Positions 44,201 through 55,227 of a DNA stretch of 64,000 bases are shown piece after piece. Position 1 is the first letter of the stretch. Every line of letters begins with the position of its first letter. The position numbers were made by a program, and so were the translations under genes. Location: NCBI GenBank assembly GCA_032690845.1, contig CM064426.1:74326403-74390402 (forward strand), in the 5' to 3' direction. The notes under the pieces were generated by a model, which was not told the origin of the DNA, ran no database searches, and saw only the letters and a program-made list of their open reading frames with translations. Source of the stretch: Eleusine coracana subsp. coracana (lineage: Eukaryota > Streptophyta > Magnoliopsida > Poales > Poaceae).

Positions 44201-46911
44201 ATGAGCGCGGCTACGGCGACAAGCTCGGTGACCAAGTTCATCAAGTGCGTCACGGTTGGGGATGGGGCTGTGGGGAAGACCTGCATGCTCATCTGCTACA
44301 CCTGCAACAAGTTCCCCACTGTTGAGTGCTCCATTCACTAGCCATTTCCATCTCTGAGTTCGATTCTATCCAATTTCTTTATGTTGATTTTTGCATTCTC
44401 ACCCACCTGGACTCTTCCCTTTTACGTCTTTTATTTTCCTTGTTTCTGAAAAAAATCTAGAGTTAGTATCAATCTTGATTTGAGGAATGTAGTTCTTTTC
44501 CTACGGTGTTCCAACATATTATTATTTTCAGGATTACATCCCCACTGTCTTTGACAACTTCAGTGCGAATGTTTCTGTGGATGGGAGAATCGTGAACCTG
44601 GGTCTCTGGGACACAGCAGGTAGAGGAGATTAGATTACAGCAGTTGAGGAGGATTAAACAATGCTTCTCAAAAGTTTCCTTTTCCTTCTGCTGTCAATGA
44701 TTAATTTGCGTTGACACTGGATGCAGGTCAAGAGGATTACAGCAGATTGAGACCTCTGAGTTACAGAGGGGCTGATGTGTTCATCCTGTCCTTCTCTTTG
44801 GTCAGCAGAGCAAGCTATGAGAATGTCTTGAAGAAGGTACATGGAAAACTTCCAGATGGAACTTCTATTTTGAACATATTAGGCACTTTTGGGGTGGCAT
44901 AGTTGAGAATTCTTGACTTTATGCGGTCCTTGGTTCAGATTAAAAAGCATATCACCCCAAAAGTGGAATTATTTTGGGACGGAGGGAGTATCAAAATAGG
45001 CTAAAAAAAATTCCACTTTAGGGGTGATATGTTTTGTTGCTTTTTAATCTGGCATGATTTGTTGTGCAGTTTTAATAAAACGTAATGTGTAATCTGGAAC
45101 ATTTATGTGTTAATACATAAAACAGAAAAGTTGAATGTTGTAGAAAGACAATGGTTACTTGGGACAAAAAAAAGAAACGGCAGTAAAATAGTAGTTTGGG
45201 TTTGGTCATTCCGCTAAGAAAGTTTATAGATTTTGATTCCAAATGGATACAAGATCGTACATCATTTCATATACAATCAGCCACCCTCCAATGCCACTTT
45301 TTTTTCATATTTATCTGCATTCCTCATAAGTAGTAACGATAATCTCTGCAAGAGATGGACAGTTCACAGCCCCATAGAACATCTTCCACGTATTTGTTAT
45401 TGGTGTATTGATGAAGAGCACTACCAAAATACTGATGATTAACTCTCTTGGAACAGTGGATGCCAGAGCTACGCCGATTTTCTCCTAGTGTTCCTGTAGT
45501 TCTTGTAGGAACAAAACTAGGTGAGTTTCAGAATCATAACAGTATGATCTATTTATCCTAATCATGAGTTGTGTACTTGTCTCAGTATGATCAAGCGTTA
45601 GTGCTCATTCATGATCTCCATTTCTGCCACTGCAGATCTCCGTGAAGACAGATCTTATCTTGCCGACCATCCCTCTGGTTCGATCATCACTACTGAACAG
45701 GTGATATGACCACACAATGGAATCATTGATACTAGATCCATTTTAGTTAGTTACAGCGTCTTCAGAGCTAAAACAAACCTGCACATCTGACACTCGAACT
45801 CATAACAATATTCACTTCATATTAGGGAGAGGAGCTCAGGAAGCAGATAGGTGCTGTCGCCTACATAGAGTGCAGCTCAAAGACACAAAGGGTATGTCCC
45901 TTCTAAGTGAATTACTGTATGAAGGGCTGGCAATTTCTCACTCTTCTGTTACCCTATGCAACATTACATTGTTAACATCTCTGGATACGGTTTCCAATAA
46001 TCTTGAACAGAACATAAAGGCTGTTTTTGACACCGCGATCAAAGTAGTCCTTCAACCACCAAGGCGAAGAGAAGTTACAAGGAAGCAAATGAAGACAAGT
46101 TCTAATCAATCCGTGAGGTAACTGTTGATCATCAGTTCACTTCTGTCAAAACACTATCCTTTTGTAGTTCCTCTTTCAAGTGATAAGAACGTGCAGCATA
46201 TATTTACTCTATTGAATTTATTCTATTGCTTGGCTGGTCGAGGACAGAATAGTTTAAACCCAACCCATGTGGTTTCAAAAATTCAAAATGTGGCACAGTA
46301 CACCTCATATTCATGTTATTGAAGGTGGCGTCATTGTGCCGCTAATATTCCACTAGACAATTAATTATTCAGTTTCCAAGAAGTGATTGTATCACTATAC
46401 TGATCATGTTGTCCTTAACTGCAAATACAAATCTCAAAGACACATCAGGCTCGTAGTAATGACAAGGACACTAGAAAGAGGTTTCACTCGGAGCGACACA
46501 AATAACTGGAATGGCACTCTTTTTTCTCCTAAGGAAAATGACAATTATGCAATATGAGAAAAAGAAAACAGAACTGCTAGACTTTGTCTTTGTTAGATAA
46601 CACTTCCTGGAATTTCAGTATTCTGCTAGTGAAATACAAGCTGTAGATGTCTTTGTTTTAGATCCCTCAAGATGGTGAAATGCTATGATAACCTTGAGGG
46701 GTACCTGAAATCTCCACTGCCCTCCCAGCATTTTATATCTTACAATCGATTGAAATATATAATTTAACTAAAAAAAAGATATGTTTCACTGTTTTACGAC
46801 GCCATACAATTCGTGCATCATGTTATAATTCTAATGTCCAGTTCAGTGTTCTAAAATCTAAAACGACCATGCAGGAGGTACTTCTGTGTTGGTTGTACTG
46901 GACAGCAATAG
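44201..46911 (+). CDS. ROP/RAC small GTPase, type II (8 exons)
   Basis: A plant Rho-type molecular switch that acts at the plasma membrane on actin, vesicle traffic and defence or ABA signalling. Exons 44201-44320, 44532-44619, 44727-44836, 45457-45520, 45636-45700, 45826-45891, 46011-46117 and 46875-46911 join to 218 aa, all GT-AG. Nucleotide-binding motifs are intact: P-loop GDGAVGKT (20-27), effector region PTVFDNFSANV around T45, WDTAGQEDYSRLRPLSYRGA (66 on), TKLD (125-128) and ECSSK (164-168). The plant Rho insert is present (LREDRSYLADH). An eighth exon interrupting the hypervariable tail is the hallmark of type II ROPs. Here it gives RRYFCVGCTGQQ with Cys211 and Cys214 as possible S-acylation sites and no CaaX box. 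If intron 7 is retained, translation stops at 46121 after 207 aa without these cysteines. The last exon is the least certain part. Confidence 0.92.
44934..45052. mobile_element. Palindromic Stowaway-like remnant in ROP intron 3
   Basis: ATTAAAAAGCATATCACCCC with GGGACGGAGGGAGTA (about 44938-44991) is mirrored by ATTCCACTTTAGGGGTGATA with GCTTTTTAATCTG (about 45010-45052). GGACGGAGGGAGTA is the standard grass Stowaway terminus. An extra copy of CACTTTTGGGGTGGCATA at about 44883 suggests further rearrangement. Confidence 0.7.
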
Positions 46912-46978
46912 CTCGACGGAAAGACACTACCATCTTTCACCAGGAACTTCTGGTTCTCTTGTAACATGGGGTATGAAG

Positions 46979-47041
46979 GTTCTCTTTTCAGCAGCAAAAT
47001 GTGGAAGCCCTCCCTTTTCAGCAGCAAAATGTGGAAGCCCA
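46979..47041 (+). repeat. Tandem duplication downstream of the ROP stop
   Basis: CTTTTCAGCAGCAAAATGTG plus GAAGCCC occurs twice in direct tandem about 70-130 bases past the 46911 stop, probably in the 3' UTR. Confidence 0.88.
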
Positions 47042-48198
47042 AGAAATTCGTAGTTTCTACTTCACCAGACAGCTGTGCCCACAATGAATGATGGATTGTA
47101 TAGTAGCAGTAGCAAGGGAGTATGAAGTAATCCTTCTGTACTTGCTTTAAGCTTTATTACGAAAACTGGTATCTTATTAGGCAGGACCAGAAGCCACCTG
47201 GATTATGTAAACTGCCTGCCTTCCTCTCTTCATCGTCTATCATTACAATTGCCCTTACAAGATCAGCGAAGTGCATATCGTAGCCTCTCCAGGAAAATTT
47301 AAAAAAAATTAATAAACACCTGGAGGCAGATCAAAGTGTTTTCCGGGTGTTTGAAGTAGGGAATGGCCGAATCACTAAAGTCACCGCTGCAATTTGTGTT
47401 CCAATAATAATGATAAAGATAATTACCCCCGTAGATTTGCGACAGGAAGATAGGCTTGCTTGCAGCACTAGTGCAATTTGTTCACCGCAGATGATCTTTT
47501 CCAGCTCGTGACATGCTAAAATTTGCAACAAGAAAAAATTGGGAATTTACTTTTGTGGAATTGTAATTGCTGGTATTTTACAAAAGTATTTCTCAAAACT
47601 GTTTATGTAACTTTTAATCTAGCAATGAATGTTGGACTGTGGATCATCAGTGCTCAGATATTCATGGTTACGAAAGTATTTCTTCTTTTTGAGAACAAAT
47701 GGCAAAAGACCTGCCGTTTATTTCACGGAGGTAACAGCGGCTACAGCGGGATTGCACCAGTAGGAACTCCAATACCGAAACAGGTTGTAAAGGTCACTTT
47801 AACACTCGAACGCTGCTGGTGAGCCCAGGCAATCGTGAAGATGAACCCTTTTTTTATCAAACAAATGGGATGAACCTTCTCTTTCCTTAAGTGCACTTTG
47901 ACGGCAAACATTGGAAAAATTTCATAAAGAGAAAACAGATGTAAGACCTCGCAGTGCAAAACATCAAAGCATCCAAAAGCACGACATATTAGTTTACAAT
48001 AAGCCACAAAAGAAGAAAGCTGAAGAACATATAATTTCAGCAATAAGACACATTTTGTTATACAGGTCACACACCAAAGAGGCAATATTCTCTGTTTAAA
48101 GTCGACAATAAGTACATACATCACAAGTCCAGACACAGTTAAAAATACTTGGGGAGGCAGAACCAAGCATTTTGCATGTTCCATTTACATCCTGCAAG
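47042..48198. other. Tail-to-tail spacer between ROP and PEX4
   Basis: This interval must hold the 3' UTRs of two convergent genes. No further gene was recognised; the ORFs are AT-rich and lack domains. Confidence 0.5.
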
Positions 48199-50279
48199 CT
48201 AGCTTTTCTTTGATATGGCAGCAAGCCTTGTATACATTCTTGCCATTGATTGGTACCCTCTGATGTCACCAGATCGTAGAAGATTGCCTATAAGGTTTGA
48301 GTAAATTAAAAATGTAAGCAGCCAGCACAAGATTCTCAATTGAGATTGTTTTTTAAAATGACATACATTCCTTGGCTAATTTATTTTAGGAATTACTGTA
48401 AGATGATTATGATTCTGTTTTCGTCAAGATTATGATATAATCTAATAGGAAAACCTTTTCCAGTGACGTGATCCCATATATTCCATATACACAAAGTCGT
48501 TTTACTTTGGAAAAATAAAACATAAGAACCATAGTCTAATAGGAAAATCATATGTTCAATGACTATGTCAGTACAAAGGATATTGAATTTTAGAAAAAAT
48601 GTTGATAAAGGTACCGACATCACCAGTATGAAATTATAACAAAAGTATATAAGGGATACAAGAAAGCCAGTTCTCATAGGATTCGTTCCCTACAAGAAAA
48701 GTACAAGATGAAACCAAAGTTACCTGAGTCACAGTTAAGTGGGCTGTCTGCTTCTGGATGAGCCATCAATGCAATTATAGCTCTACAAACGGATTGGAGG
48801 GTCCATGCAGGGCTCCATGCATTCTTCAAGATATCCAAGCAAATTTCACCAGTCTGGAGTAACAAGTAATGAAAAATAAGCAAAATACAAAAAGATTATT
48901 ATGCTCTGAAAGTGCAACCACACAGATGAGAACAGCAAAGAATAAATAAAAAATGGTATAAGAGATGATTTTCACTACTAATTATGTTTATTTCTAGAGT
49001 AAGAGAAACAACCTTGAAATGCACATTTGGGTGGAAAATTTTAGTCAGGAACCGAACTTGGGGAGGTAGTAGAGGATATTGCTCCGGGATAGCGAAGGCA
49101 AGCTGGAATACGCCACCTTCATAAGGAGTCTCTGAGGGTCCCTATAAGAGACACAATTAATAAAAATATTAAAGACATGTTCTAGTTAGGAGTTGCGATA
49201 TCATTATATCATTAAGAAATAAAACTTAAAAAAAAACCTTGATGAGAGCAGTCCACTTGAATATATTTGAATCATCACATATCAACTGGATATCAGGGTC
49301 AGCTGATTTTTCTCTCTGCACTTCCTTGTACTCCTTGAAAAGCCTAGCTCTAGATGCCTATTAACACAGTAGTCATAGCCAAAGTTGTTAAATATGGTGC
49401 ATGTTTGCTGCTCCAAGAACAAGAAATCTATTAACTAAGAACCAAAACAATGCAGAAGAGGACTGTGAAACAGCAAAACCATGCATGAACAAGGTTACTA
49501 TGCAACTTTACCCTTCCCCACCTGCTTACAGGTGCCATTCAGATCACCAAATGAAAGCCTCTCAGATCACTAAATGAAAAACGTGGAATGTAACTGCATC
49601 AAATAATTATCAGTGTTTACAGGAAAGAGAAGGAGCTCCCTCCCTTCCTTCCCCATCAATTCAACACGTCGTGCCCCTGATTTACCCGCCCTTCCTCATG
49701 GACGCGCTGCTGCTGCTGTGGCGTCTGCCTCAGGCTCTGTGGCATCCATCAGACGCTAAACTACGCCTAGGTGACGCCATTTTGCTTGTGGCGATGCCAT
49801 ACCACACCTGTTGTCGCGACCGCGATGTCTAGCCATGGCAGAGCGCCACAACGCCTAGGCGATGCCACAGAAACCATGGGCACTATAAAACCCATCCAAC
49901 TATAGTGGCACTACTCTTAGCTCCCGTTATAAATTTTGAATCAAGACCGAAACAGATGCATTTTTTATTGTAACATGACAAAGAATGCAAGTTCTTTGGA
50001 AAAAAAAAACTCAAAGCTCAATGCCAATTGAACAAGAACATCTTACAAGGAGCGCAAACAAAAAGGGCTCCAGGTCAGATGTGCCAATATATCTTGGCAG
50101 TTAGATATCATATTTGTACAGTGCTCAACAAAGAATACTAGTATTATCTATTGATATTCATCTTTAAATGGCAAGTCAAAGATTCCATTCACCAGCTTTG
50201 ATACTGCTATGGAAATGAAATGGGGGAAAATGAAAAGAAAAGCTGTTAAAGTTTAAGTTCAATCGCAGCATACCTGCAT
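48199..50279 (-). CDS. PEX4: PEX4, peroxisomal ubiquitin-conjugating enzyme E2
   Basis: E2 enzyme of peroxisome biogenesis; with PEX22 at the peroxisome membrane it ubiquitinates the import receptor PEX5 for recycling. Coding exons on the minus strand: 50279-50274 (only Met-Gln), 49357-49238, 49141-49013, 48853-48724 and 48287-48199, giving 157 aa, the size I recall for Arabidopsis PEX4. The UBC fold shows ASRARLFKEYKEVQRE, then PDIQLICDDSNIFKWTALIK, GPSETPYEGGVFQLAF, PPQVRFLTKIFHPNVHFK with the HPN motif, and TGEICLDILKNAWSPAWTL with the catalytic Cys at residue 90. AIIALMAHPEADSPLNCDSG and YQSMARMYTRLAA follow, ending in KKS. All junctions are GT-AG. The tiny first coding exon means most of the leader is spliced. 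No key residue is missing. Confidence 0.96.
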
Positions 50280-51440
50280 ATTTTCTCTGCCGGAATGACA
50301 ATCAAGTTGGTATGCTGAAGATGCTTTCTGAAAACTGGAACACACAACATAGCATTGTGTTAAAACCCAAGCGGCTACAAAATCTTGAAATAAAACTCAA
50401 TAGGTACTAAACAAATGCATAGAACTTGACAGATGGGTAGTTAAAATGAAAATGAATTAGAAGAAATTACGAGCACCAAACTGAGTTGCAAGTTTAATAT
50501 TTCAGCAGGGAGAAGGTACAGTAAAAAAATGTTTTGCCGGTCCTACAAGATGATGGCAAAAGGAATAAATTAGCAAATGTAGAACAAAATTTGAAAAGTA
50601 ATCTTTCAAACCAGGTGTTTCCTAGCTTGTGTATTTCAGAAAAACATAGCTAACTGCACTTGTACCAACCACTATTGCTTGCAACACGTATTCACATTTT
50701 TTCCATTTTTTCCCTAACATGTACGATTAATAGTATTTTCAACTCCCCACAGCCATGTAAATCCATTTGTAGGAGAGAATTGTAGTTTCCAGTAAACAGA
50801 CAAAAAACAACCGTGCTACTGCGTCAGAAGCGAACTACTTGGCAAATTCGCCATATACTCCGCTGTTACGAAAATAAACTGGGGAGTTAATGTATGTATA
50901 TGGGCAGACCAGGAGAATCTGGCAGTTTTTCACCAAATAACTTTTGCAACCCTTAATCCTAGGATGTAAATAGCTGTATTTCCTGAGCAGTTAAGGGCAC
51001 TATTCTTAAACTAATCAGCAAGGTATATACACAGTAGGAAACCAAAAACGTTATCCACCGGAGCGTATTTCCAAACCTATGTCAACAGAGGAACAGTCGC
51101 AGGCCGCAATCAGGCCCCAGATCCCTAACCCCTACCGGATTCCTGTGCGGAGCAGGGGCCCAAATCCCTAGCGACAATAAGGCGGGGGGTCAGGGAACGA
51201 ACCTGACCGGATCGAGGTAGCCGGCGGCGGCGGTCCGACGGTGCGTTGCTTCGATCTGGCTGGGAACAGACCAGAAGGAGGGGGCAAGCGCGGAAGCGCG
51301 TGGGGGCGGGTAGATCGTGGCGGAGTGGTGGAAGTAGAGACGGGAGGAATCGAGCAGGAGTCGTGTGCCGTCGGCCTCCTCGGTTAGGGACGACGCGCGC
51401 CGAACAGGCCGGGATGGGTCGATGGGAGAAGATAGTAGCG
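50280..51440 (-). other. PEX4: PEX4 leader: upstream exon, intron, leader part of exon 2
   Basis: On the minus strand, exon 2 begins at about 50334 after a CCAG acceptor. An upstream non-coding exon ends at 51203 with a TCAG/GTTCGT donor and reaches to about 51440 in GC-rich sequence. An intron in the 5' leader is common in plant housekeeping genes. The transcription start is not visible. Confidence 0.6.
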
Positions 51441-51790
51441 TGAGGAAAAGGAAAGCTAGAAAGGGTAAGGGCCTATTTGAAGTACTCCCTCCACTCAAAA
51501 TATTTAACACTTTAATTAATTTTATTTATTCTAAAATAATTGCCATTCTCATTTTTTATGTAACTTTTCTCTTTTTAATATATTCCTACCTCTATCTTTC
51601 TCTTTCTTATTTTCTGTGTATCTACCTTTTATACTTCCCTTAATTCTCGTGCCCGGAACCCAAACATTAATTATTTTGAGACAAAGAAAGTAGAAAATAG
51701 AAGAATGAAAAAAAAACAAAATACAAGTAGTAATCAGAAAATAGAAGGAAAGAAAACAAAAAAAAAGTTAAAAAGGTATTTGAACGAAAA
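51413..51790. repeat. Local duplication, copy 1 (with a MITE inserted)
   Basis: GATGGGTCGATGGGAGAAGA to CCTATTTGAAG and GAAAATAGAAGAATGAAAAA to AAAAAGGTATTTGAACG match 54509-54675 in the same orientation with few changes. The two halves are separated by the Stowaway MITE 51485-51690. The copy lies at the head of PEX4. Confidence 0.9.
51485..51690. mobile_element. Stowaway MITE (206 bp) with TA target duplication
   Basis: It begins CTCCCTCCACTCAAAATA and the reverse complement of its end is CTTTCTTTGTCTCAAAATA. TA flanks both sides (51483-51484 and 51691-51692). The related copy at 54509-54675 has the uninterrupted site TTTGAAGTAGAAAATAG with a single TA, which proves the insertion and its exact borders. 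Confidence 0.93.
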
Positions 51791-52815
51791 TAATATACAC
51801 CGCGCGCGCGGTAGATCGAGTCCACCGCGCGGACTATAAACCCGTCTATTGGGCCGTGTTTCTTTTCTTCCACCGGCCCAAGTTCTTCTCGAGCACGCTC
51901 GTCGAATCGCCGACTCGCCGGCGTCGTCGCTTGCCCACTCGCAAGTCGCAACTCACAAGACAGCTTCTTTCCTTCTTCGCTGTAGCTGTTCAGTCTCTTC
52001 TTTTCTTTTCCCCAAATACGAATTAGTTCTACTTCTGCAGGGGCAGGCCGGCGGCGTCTTCTTGGCGGCTGCTCTTCTCTAGCTGCTGTTCTCTTAGGCC
52101 GAGCCCTCCTAGGCTAGTTTTCCCCGGGTTGGATTGCGTTGGCTGTTCTAGTTCCTCCACATTTAGTGGATTGGATCGATTGTTCTGTAGTAGTTGATTA
52201 GGATGCCCATTAGATTCATGCATATAATGGAGTTACAGTTTCATTATCGTAGCAGCTGTGGTTGTAAGTTTAGTTAGGTTTCATTTCTGGATGACTTTTT
52301 TCCGTTCCTAATGCTGGGATGAATTAGTTCTCCGTAGTGGCAAATAAGAATCAGTTAGTGTTTCGTTTCATACACTAGCGTAATGGCATCCTTTACAGAT
52401 TTTGATATTTTGTGGCTGAATCACTTTGTATTAGAAATGGAAAACATAATAACATCCAAAATCTCTAGAATTCAACCATGTTTCAGGTAACAATCATGTT
52501 TTCTAACTTTCCTTTGAGACTTGATTGCCATTGTTATTTCAGGAGTTTATACATATTTCTGAGACTTGTCTATACGATTTAAATATAGGAATGAGTCCGG
52601 TACCTTTGTGACAATGTATGTGGACCTGAAGTACTTGCTGGACAACTCATGAGAGTTTGTGGCCGTGTAAGTACAATTTTACTTGTTTATCAAACTAGTA
52701 CATTGTTTTCCTTTGTATTTGACCATGATACAAATGGCAGTGCACGCAGTTCTTTGTAGTCAAGCAACAGCTCCTGTTAGATATTGATTCAAGGATTTAG
52801 GAAATAGTGTATGAT
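51791..52815 (+). other. CG-rich then T-rich stretch, no gene proven
   Basis: From about 51850 to 52120 the plus strand has the composition of a plant 5' leader (GC-rich with pyrimidine tracts), and CGCGCG words precede it. No ORF with a known domain follows. It could be a non-coding transcript or a truncated gene head. Confidence 0.35.
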
Positions 52816-53305
52816 TTGTTCCAGCCACTTTAGTTATTTGTTCTGCCACGAATAATATATTGTTCTGACTGCTTCAATATTTTGTTCTGGCTAGTATAAT
52901 ATTTTTGTTCTCCATGCCACATAATTTGTTCCAACCACTTATATTTTTTGTTCTGCCTCAGATAATATTTTGTTCCGGATGCTTCAAAAGTTTGTTCTGC
53001 CTTCTTTCAATTTTTGTTCTCCATGCTACATAATTTGTTCCACAGTTCCAGTCACTGCTGTTTTTTCTTCTGCCTCCAATAATATTTTGTTCGGGCTGCT
53101 TCAAAATTTCGTTCTGCCTTCTTCCAGTTTTTGTTCTCTACATAATTTGTTCTCCAATAATATTTTGTTCTTATGCTTCAAATTTTTGTTCAGCCTCCTA
53201 TAACATTTTGTTCTGACTGCTTGTAATTTTTGTTCTCCATGCTATATAATTTGTTCTAGCCACTGCTGTTTTTTGTTCTGCCTTCAATATTTCTCCAGTA
53301 CAATA
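52816..53305 (+). repeat. Degenerate tandem repeat based on TTTTGTTCTGCC
   Basis: About 15 copies of a ~30-bp unit with TTTGTTCT followed in turn by GCCTCCAATAATAT, GACTGCTTCAAAAT, GCCTTCTTCCAATT, CCATGCTACATAAT and CCAGCCACT. The order of the variants repeats every ~125-150 bp, so it is a higher-order array. Confidence 0.88.
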
Positions 53306-54508
53306 TAGAACTGCTGTTTTCTAATTCTTATATTATTTTGTACAGCTGGTAACAAAGCTGATAATAAGAACGAGCCTGAGAGTCATATTAGTACTGATTT
53401 CCTGAAGGTTGAGCAAACAAGTCCTACATTACTCCAAGGAACCCATTTATCAGCTCAATAAAATAAAATAAAAAATCAGCTAAAGGAAGCGACGGCGACG
53501 TCGCCCTCCCTCTGTGGCTCCACATTTAAGGGGGACGAGCCCCGGTGCAGCAGAGGAGAATCGAACCCGGGTCTCGAGCAAAGAGACAACTGAATGTGTT
53601 AAAAAATGTACAGGTTGATATCAAACCTTTGCATCAAAAGTTGGTGTTCCAGTTAGTAACATATGAGCACAACACAGCTAGCAATCCAATTGTTCTGGAC
53701 TTTGTGAATAAATTGGTACTGCCTGAGACTTCTTTGTTGATGCAGTTTATGTTCAATAATTTAATTTTAGGCTTCTGAAAAAGAAAATAAACCAGTCTCA
53801 TGTTTTTTGAATTCATTTCAGAAATCAAGAGTGTACCTACACAATGCTGTTGTCATCAAGTTACTCTTGCATCGACTCCACTGCTTCCTTGAACTGTTCT
53901 ACCACCTACAAGAATCCTAAATTCTGTACTGATCAGATTGAAATTGTTCCAGTACACTTGTTTCAATTTCTGTACTGATCCTAAATTCATGTTTTGTCAA
54001 ATGCTCAGACAATGTATTTTGAATTGAAGTTTGGAAGTGTTCATTGTAATATAAATCTTGTGAATTGATTCCTTCAAGTGAATTTGTAGGAATCAAATTC
54101 CTTCAAGAGTTCTTCCAGGGTTGTTATATAAATCGTCCAAAACCCTTTGTTACAGGCTTTACGTTTTTGGCTAAAGGAACTCAATTTTACACCTTGTTAA
54201 CGATTTGTTTTGTATGAACAAAACTATTGGTAGTTACGTCTACAAAGAAAAAAGTAAAATAAAAAAGGGCAAAATAGAAAAAAATCATTCAAGGTGTAAC
54301 GCGCGAGAAATAGTAAAAAAGACGTTCAAGATGAGCGTGAAAATGCTGAAGACAATGCTATATGCGCAAAAAAGCAGACAGCGGCCTGGCGCACTGGTTC
54401 TAGGTTTGGCACGCTCGAAATTGGTTTCCTCCGGTTCGTCCACTTTAAAACGCGTGGTACATACAGACAACCGCGCACGCGGTGTCCAGAAGGTCCCAAA
54501 TAGAGCGA
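53306..54508. other. No gene seen
   Basis: A short open stretch at 53345-53460 (KADNKNEPESHISTDFLK on the plus strand) ends at TAA and has no recognised family. The rest is AT-rich. Confidence 0.45.
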
Positions 54509-54675
54509 GATGGGTCGATGGGAGAAGACAATAGCGTGAGGAAAAGGAAAACTAGAAAGAGTAAGGGTCTATTTGAAGTAGAAAATAGAAGAATGAAAAA
54601 AAAAGAAATGAAATACAAGTAGTAATCAGAAAATAGAAGGAAAGAAAACAAAAAAGTTAAAAAGGTATTTGAACG
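54509..54675. repeat. Local duplication, copy 2 (empty MITE site)
   Basis: Partner of 51413-51790, about 3.1 kb away and in the same orientation. It lacks the Stowaway insertion and keeps a single TA at the site. Confidence 0.9.
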
Positions 54676-55227
54676 GAAAAGATATATAAAGACTGATAAA
54701 AGAAATACTGCATCGGTCCCAAAACAATTGACAAAGCCAATTTTATTTTTTTAATATAATTATCATTCTCATTTTTCGAAGAACCTTTATCTCTTTCTAA
54801 ACCTGAGCACGTGCGGCACCCACGGCGAAGATTTATCACTTTGAGTAGGTGGCCGAATTCTTTTGTAGCACCAAGCATCAGCTGATTTACACAATACAAG
54901 CATAGCTGAGTGAATACTCGATTATCAGTCATTCCAGTATTTTTTTTTCATAAATACTATTTATGAATATTGTGTTTTATTTTCCAAAGTAAAAACTGGT
55001 AATGGACAACAATGGAAAACTTTAATATGCTAGAAACTATAAATAAGCAAATTAGAAAGACAGAAGGAAAACAAAAACTAGGAGAAAGGATCCAAGGCAA
55101 GTCCATGCTACTAGCAACACAAATATATCTAGGTTAACAACGTCTGTGATCCTCAACCGTTTAAGAAGGTGTGAATGCATTCAATTTAGCAGACAACGTG
55201 TAAGGATCATGACCATTGAGGCCACCC
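54676..55227. other. AT-rich stretch with a partial Stowaway-like end
   Basis: TACTGCATCGGTCCCAAAAC near 54706 resembles one end of a Stowaway element; no mirror end was found. No gene is seen. Confidence 0.4.

Noticed and set aside
53549..53585. GAATCGAACCCGGGTCTCG resembling a tRNA T-arm (minus strand)
   Set aside because: No acceptor stem, D-arm or anticodon arm can be built around it.
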